Assembly (NCBI GenBank): GCA_024138015.1
Contig: JAMXBB010000010.1
Coordinates: forward strand, 79,160,683-79,224,682
DNA length: 64,000 nucleotides
Origin: Lumnitzera littorea
Lineage: Eukaryota > Streptophyta > Magnoliopsida > Myrtales > Combretaceae
Direction of reading: 5' to 3'
Numbering within the stretch: position 1 is the stretch's first letter; every line of letters begins with the position of its first letter. The notes under the pieces are model-generated. The model saw nothing but the letters and a program-made list of their open reading frames with translations, made no database searches and had not been told where the DNA came from. This document shows, one piece after another, positions 58,020 through 64,000 of the stretch. The position numbers and the translations under genes were made by a program.

Positions 58020-61000
58020 ATGTTTAGGGAGAGAATGACAATGCCAAGAGTGATGCTCATGGTTGTAGTTGTGTTACCCAACAAACACTACGTACTATTG
58101 ATGAGCAGATACAGGACCTTATCGCTATTGTGGCCAATCTAGTTGTCTCGGTATAAAGGGTCTTAGAGATTGGGCCGCTAGAGAGAGTTGTCATTAAACA
58201 GGGTTGAGAAATGGGAGATAGGCTGAGACGATAGATGAATGAGCAACAAGCTCCCAAACCCATTCCTATGAACTAATCACCACCCTATTGTGCCGATAGA
58301 GTTACAAAAAGGAGACTGTAGTTGGATGAAGTCGAGGAGTATGAGGAAGAGGAACAATATGTTGGTATAGACGAATGTGAGCTTAAAGCTACTAAGGGAG
58401 CCGAGCATCTCAAAGTATAGATTTCGAGTTTTAATAGGTCTAGTAGTGTTGATGACTACCTAGACTAGGAGGAGAAGATTGAAAAGATCTTTGACTTTTA
58501 TGATTATGAAGATGTTGTTCATATTAGAGTGGTTGCATTGAAATTTTTTGGATATATAGCAATGTGGCGGAAGAAGTTGCAAAATGTTCGCCTAAGAGCT
58601 AGACAAGAAGTCTAAACATGGAATGAGATGAAAAGAGTCCTAAGAAGTAGGTTCATTCCTAAACACTATGAGCATGACACTTTTTGACAACTCTAAGACT
58701 TGAAGCAAGGTAGTAGATCAATAAACAACTATGTTCGAGAGTTTCAATTGCTCATGATCAAATGCAATGTTAATGAGCCCGAGACAAGAACTATAATACA
58801 ATTCATTTCTAGCCTAAGAACTGAGATTAGTAACATAGTAGGGCTACAAGGTCTTGCGACATTAGATGAAACCATCAAAGTTTCATAGAGAGTTGAAAGG
58901 CAGAGGCAGAATTAGATTTTCCAAATGTTGAGTATCTGACTAGCGTTACCGAACAGAAGTGACAGGCTGAGTCGACCTGGAAATGATTGATTACCAAATA
59001 GTATCAAGGTAAACCACCGAGGACAAGCGTTGAGCTGAACTAAAGAGAGCCGAGGTAAAGGAAAGGCCGAGGAGACTAAGGTCTAAAGAGACTAAGGTCA
59101 GAGCTCAGGAAGGAAGACTTGAGAGATCAAATGCTTTAAATGTCTCAGTTATTGATATGTAATTAGTCAATGTCCAAACCGACGTGTTATGATGATCAAG
59201 AGAGATAGGCTTTCCTGTGAAATAAAGAGTATTAGTGAGGGAGAGGAAGAAGTGGAAGTTGACCAGATGCCATAAGAGTTCCAAGAAGACCCTGATGCCT
59301 TAATAGCTCCTAAAGCCGGAGTCGAGTACTATTTTGTCGTTCAATGATCTCTTAATACTTTTGTAGTCGACGAGAATTAGTAGAGGGAGAACCTCTTCCA
59401 TAAGAACTACTAAGTGAATGGCAAGCTATGCGCCTTGATCATTGATGGAGGAAATTGTACCAATGTCTAACATAAGGGGTAGTTAAGGCCATGAAATTAC
59501 TGACCCTTTAACACCCTAAGCCATATAAGATTCACTAGTTAGACAAGAAAGGAGGTTTTACCCATTACTGAGCAGGTTAAAGTACTGATTACCATTGGTG
59601 ATCGATATTAGGACGAAGTGTTGTGTGACGTCCTTCCTATATGTGCCTTATATATCTTATTTGGCTGACTCTAGCCATTTGACTTGAGAGTATTACACGA
59701 TGAGTATAAGAACACCTATATGTTCTAGAAGGATAAGAAGAAGGTTATACTGACCCCCATGAGTCCCAAGGTGGTGCAAAATTCATAAGAGAAGGTTGAT
59801 AAATCACTATAGTGGAAGTCCTTAGTGATTTCCCATGCTCAATTTGGTCATGAAGTTAAAGACGAGGAGTGTATGCTCCTTTTAGTCAAGAAACTTTTGG
59901 AGTTGAGAGAAGCCGAGAGCTTACCTGCCAAAGTGCAGATATTATTACAAGAATATGCCGACCTATTTCCTGCTGAGAAGCTGAAAGACTTACCACCTTT
60001 AAGAGGCATTGAATATTGCATTGACCTTCAGTGAGGAGTTGTGCTTTCAAACTGACCTACTTATAGGCTCAATCTTAAGTAGGCGACCAAGCTGAAGAAG
60101 TAAGTGGATAAGTTAATGGATCAAGGATATGTCTGTAAGAGCATAAGCTGCTGTGCCATACCAGCCTTGCTAGTATCGAAAAAGGACAAATTGTGGAAAA
60201 TGCGCATTGACAACTGAGCCATCAATAAAATTACCACTAAGTACAAATATTCAATTCCGCAACTTGATGACATGTTTGATGAGTTATATGGTGCTCGCAT
60301 CTTTTCAAAGATTGACCTAAAAAGTGGCTATCATTAGAAATGAATGAGGCTTGGTGATGAATGGAAAATTGTTTTCAAAACAAAGAATGGTCTGTTTAAG
60401 TGATTGGTGATGCCATTTGGTTTGACAAATGTGCTAAGTACTTTTATACGACTCATGAATCACGTGCTAAGGGCACTTATTAGTAAATGTGTTGTGGTTT
60501 ACTTCGATGACATTCTGATCTACAGTGCCGATGTCACCTCCCATATCGAGCAATTAAGATCAGTATTTGACATTCTCTATATCGAGAGGTTATTTAGCAA
60601 ATTAAAGAAATGTGTGTTCTGCTAGAGCAAAGTCGTATTCCTCGGATATGTTGTATCAAAGGGAGGAGTTCGAGTGGATGATAAGAAAGTTAGAGCTATA
60701 CTTGAGTGGCCTATGTCGACTAATGCTACAGAAGTTAGGAGTTTCTACGGTCTAGCTTCGTTTTATCAAAGATTCATTCGGAACTTAACTGCACCATTAA
60801 CCAAATTGACCAGGAAGAATTGTGAGTTTAAGTGGTTGGAGAAAGCTAAGAAGAGTTTTGAAGACATAAAATATAAGTTAACATCGGCTTTAGTACTTGC
60901 TTAACTGAACTTGGAGAAAGTTTTTGACGTAGAATGTAATGCATCAGGAGTCGGCATTGGTGTTGTTCTTATGCAGGAACACTAATCCATTGCCTATTTC

Positions 61001-62560
61001 AGCAAGAAACTAAGAGGCGCTGCCTTAAATTACTCAGCATATGATAAGGAGTTCTACGCCCTTGTCCGAATTGTCTGAACACTATAGAATTAACAGCATT
61101 ACCTATTGCCAAGAGAATTCATTATCTACTCAAATCATGAATCTCTCAAATACCTTCAAGGGTAACAAAAACTTTCTTAGTATCTTGCCAAATGGGTTAA
61201 GTTCTTAGAGTCTTTCTACTACATCATCTGATAGAAGTAAGGGAGCACAAATACGGTAGCTGACGTTTTTTCTTGTCATCATACCTTTATTACGACTATG
61301 CAAGCCAAGGTACTTATGTTTGGCATACTACCCCATTAGTATGAACATGGTCCATATTTTGGGCCCACAATGGCCAAGTGTAATGCTGGAATTGTAGATG
61401 GGTTCTACTTGAGCCAAGGGTTTTAGATGAAGGGCAAGCAGGTTTATGTGCTGAGTGGTTCAACTAGAGAGCTACTTGTCTGGGAAGCTTATGCTAGAGG
61501 CTTAACTAGCTATTTTGGGGAAAAGAGGATGGTTGAAATATTGAAAGGACACTTTTACTAGCCTAAGATAATGAAGGATGTATGTTGAATCCTTGAGAGG
61601 GCAAGCTGTGTAAACATACAAAACAGAGGAGAGAGCCATATAGAAAGTACATACCCCTGCTCATACTTGAGCGCTCATGGACTAACTAAAGCATAGATTT
61701 CATGCTCAGCTTTCCCCAAACACCGAGAAGACATGACTTAATCATGGTGGTGATTGATCGGTTCAATAAGTTGAGCCACTTCATTCCCTGCCATACAACT
61801 AATGATGCTTTATTTGTCGCTAACCTCTTTTTGCAAGAAATCGTGTGACTATATAGAGTGCCAAGAAGTATTGTATTTGACCATAACTCAAAGTTTACGT
61901 ACTTCTTTTAGAGGACCCTGTAGAAGAAGTTTAGCATTAAACTCATGTTTAGTACTTCTTGCCACTCATAGACAGATAGCTAAATCGAAGTTGTGAATAG
62001 GATAGTAGGCAACCTCTTACCAGTAGCTGTGGGGAAGAATTTACATGACTAAGATCTATGCTTACCTATCATTGAGTTCGCTTACAATCGATCAGTTCAC
62101 AGCTCGACAGGAAGGTTACCTTTTGAGGTCGTCTATGGACTTAACCTGAACTTATCCTTAGATATGGCTATTAGCTCAACCGTTTAATGGGAAAGTCAAT
62201 CTAGCCTACAGTGCATTGAGGAATCCAAAAGTTGCATCAACAAGTTGTTGAACAATTGGTACATACTGTAGCTTGGTAGAAAGAGTAAGGAAGTCAAGGA
62301 AGGAAATAAGTAGTTTATAGCTCTAGAGACCTTGTTTGGGTCTACCTTAGCAAGGAGCGTTTCCCTAGGAAGAGAACTAACAAGCTTTGCCCTAGATCAG
62401 ACAAACCTTTTAAGATCCTTAAGAGCATCAACGATAATGCATATGAACTTGAGTTGCTCAACGAATACGGTATATCTGCTACTTTTAATGTGGCTGACCT
62501 GACACCTTATGTGCTTAATGAAGAAGAGAGCCAAAATTTGAGGGCAAATCTTCAATAACC
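58020..62560 (+). pseudogene. Gypsy gag-pol remnant (plus element)
   Basis: Gag-like sequence at ~58430-58900 (QGSRSINNYVREF); a zinc knuckle at ~59130-59175, whose conserved His codon reads TAT; protease at ~59440 (LIIDGGNCTNV); RT at ~59990-60620 with MPFGL at ~60407 and an intact YFDDILIYS at ~60500; RNase H at ~60930-61280; integrase zinc domain and core at ~61480-62150; integrase tail to ~62560 (KSINDNAYELELL at ~62424). There is no long open frame: stops recur every few dozen codons, mostly where Gln, Arg or Trp is expected. Not functional. Confidence 0.85.
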
Positions 62561-63471
62561 CAAGAGAACTAATGGAATACTGAATATTGGTCCTTCCACC
62601 CATATGCACTTCTGAGGCCTTCAATCACTAGCCCAAAGAATTCTCTCTCATCAACCTATTGAGGACAAGAAACAATACACAGTAAAATGGTAGCCGAACT
62701 CCTTGAGAGCTTTGGGTGGGTAGATCTTACTCTATTTTGACCCTTGTACCAACGCTGACTTCTCCTTTGCCAAGAACTCTTTACCTAATGATGAGGACTT
62801 AGGCCTTGCACACCAAGTCCTATTCGAACCTTTAGTTGCCAAGAGTTTCCTACTGAGTGCCTAAACATAGGCTCTTACTGGCCGAATACTTCTCTTTCGG
62901 CCTACCATTAATACTTATGATATTCCTTACTCATCTTGGAAACCTGGTGACACCACATCACGATCCAGCTCAACTACTACGTCCAAAGATTCCTTTACAT
63001 GGGACCATCGATAAGCTGCCACATGTCCTTTTCACCTGATGTTGTACTATTTTCCCATTTTGTCATTTGTCCTATTTACCATTTTTCTTATATATTAGGA
63101 ATCCCCCTTTTACGTATGCCTTTTTATAATTTTCTTTATTTGTAATGTTGCCCTAGGGACTTACAGTAAATAGTCCCTTCTCCTTGTAGCCAGAATCATT
63201 AGAATTTCCTTACAAATATTGACTATACTTGGTCCTTATGAGATATTCCTCTCTAAGTCCATTTCTTTACACTCTTATCTAATATTGCTGAGTAGCTCAA
63301 GATTAGTAGCAAATGGACCTTGGCATTAGCTTGCGTATTACATCAAGTAAAGTGTCAAGTCATGTTGTTTTTGTAGATGAGTCATATCCTCTAAGCAACT
63401 TTACGTCAACTACTACATTTAGTTATCAACCTTACCATTCTATTTTCTTTGATATTTTAGAGGACCTATTG

Positions 63472-64000
63472 TGATGGGAATTAGGCTACTGGACCATTGA
63501 TCTTCAACTGAGTCCAAGGACTAAAGAGATTAGCAAGATGAATCCTCCTATTCCAACCGACTCATGCAGAGGCTGAGTATCTCCTTGCTGAACCATTCGG
63601 CCTACTAAGTTGAGTGACCGCTTGTTTCTCGTGTATCGTGTGTTAAGAAGAGAAAGGCCGAGATAATAGTCCATCCTCATTCTCTTGTACACTTAATCAT
63701 TTTCTTACTCAATCGTACCCCTACCGAGATGCTGAGAGAAAGAGCTCGGACTGACTGAGCCAATCCTATTCGAACAAGCGAGATGTCTGTACTTTTTATC
63801 TGCATCTTCTAAGGCATCACTAATGCAATACAACCACATGTATAATATCATGTGTAAAATCCGTTACACCAATGATGCTTTCCTTGTATATTCATTTTTA
63901 TCCCTTTGTATCTTGTACATTACTTCCTTTAGAAATATTTTTTTTTTTTGGGCAAATTGCCCTAACTTATAAATATAAATACCCTTGTAATTGTAGCTGT
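63472..64000 (+). mobile_element. Partial LTR, cut by window end
   Basis: Starts TGATGGGAATTAGGCTACTG exactly where the preceding 3' LTR loses homology. A TATA-type ATAAATATAAATACCC at ~63969, followed by TTGTAATTGTAGC, parallels the promoter of the neighbouring gypsy LTRs, so it is probably a related LTR. Its right end is outside the window. No coding sequence. Confidence 0.5.

Larger units (their letters stand above)
56860..63471 (+). mobile_element. Plus-strand Ty3/gypsy element with both LTRs
   Basis: Direct LTRs at about 56860-57811 and 62570-63471 share their full order, including a TATA-type CTATAAATAG (57449; ACAGTAAATAG at 63162) and the phrase CCTTGTAGCC. A primer-binding site TGGTATCAAAGC at 57821 follows the 5' LTR, complementary to initiator tRNA-Met. 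Gag, protease, RT, RNase H and integrase follow in the gypsy order. The 3' LTR lacks its last ~50 bp because another LTR begins at 63472. The element interrupts the minus-strand gypsy near its protease. Exact outer ends and the target duplication could not be fixed. Confidence 0.85.

Noticed and set aside
1..64000. CRISPR arrays, rRNA or tRNA genes
   Set aside because: No regularly spaced short repeats and no recognisable rRNA block or tRNA arm set. The only tRNA-like match is the retrotransposon primer-binding site.

Overview
This is a nuclear chromosome segment from a flowering plant, most likely a eudicot. It is AT-rich, its genes carry canonical gt/ag introns, and it encodes plant-specific families: a PIN-LIKES carrier, a plastid ClpP3 subunit and a DYW-type PPR protein. 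The gene-poor stretches are filled with Ty3/gypsy, LINE and small inverted-repeat elements. Every host gene I could model is on the minus strand.

Layout. 1-4900: no host gene; decayed LTR-like sequence, a ~170-bp alternating purine/pyrimidine tract, an exact 70-bp-period tandem duplication and other AT-rich repeats. 4921-6336: an intronless PILS-type auxin carrier gene. 6430-14440: no gene; one clear foldback (MITE-like) element. 14441-20615 and 29253-35360: two copies of a ~6.1-kb segment (A and B). Each copy carries a two-exon gene for a small CHORD-like, Cys/His-rich, probably plastid protein, followed by the 3' part of CLPP3 with a Mutator-like non-autonomous element inside a CLPP3 intron. 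Copy B runs on into the rest of CLPP3, giving a complete five-exon, 317-aa gene (38800 to 32973). Copy A stops inside CLPP3 exon 3 and is a pseudogene. Between the copies lie a two-exon DYW-class PPR gene (543 aa) and a decayed L1-type LINE whose poly(A) tail abuts the start of copy B.

38900-64000 is a nested retrotransposon block with no host gene. Three members of one long-LTR family (2.9-3.6 kb) sit as solo LTRs at 41077-44003, 46743-49849 and 50582-54178, each with a recognisable 5-bp target-site duplication. The third splits the integrase of a minus-strand gypsy element, and its removal restores the integrase order. A further, unrelated solo LTR is at 44787-46053. A plus-strand gypsy element with both LTRs and a tRNA-iMet-type primer-binding site occupies 56860-63471 and interrupts the same minus-strand gypsy. 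A related partial LTR runs off the window end.

Two themes deserve attention. First, the segmental duplication appears to have resolved reciprocally: copy A keeps the better-conserved CHORD-like gene while copy B keeps the only intact CLPP3. Second, the transposons show decay dominated by C-to-T and G-to-A changes, as expected for cytosine methylation; this can be read directly by comparing solo LTRs and at retrotransposon stop codons and catalytic residues. I found no evidence for a wholly novel gene system, RNA gene or CRISPR array.
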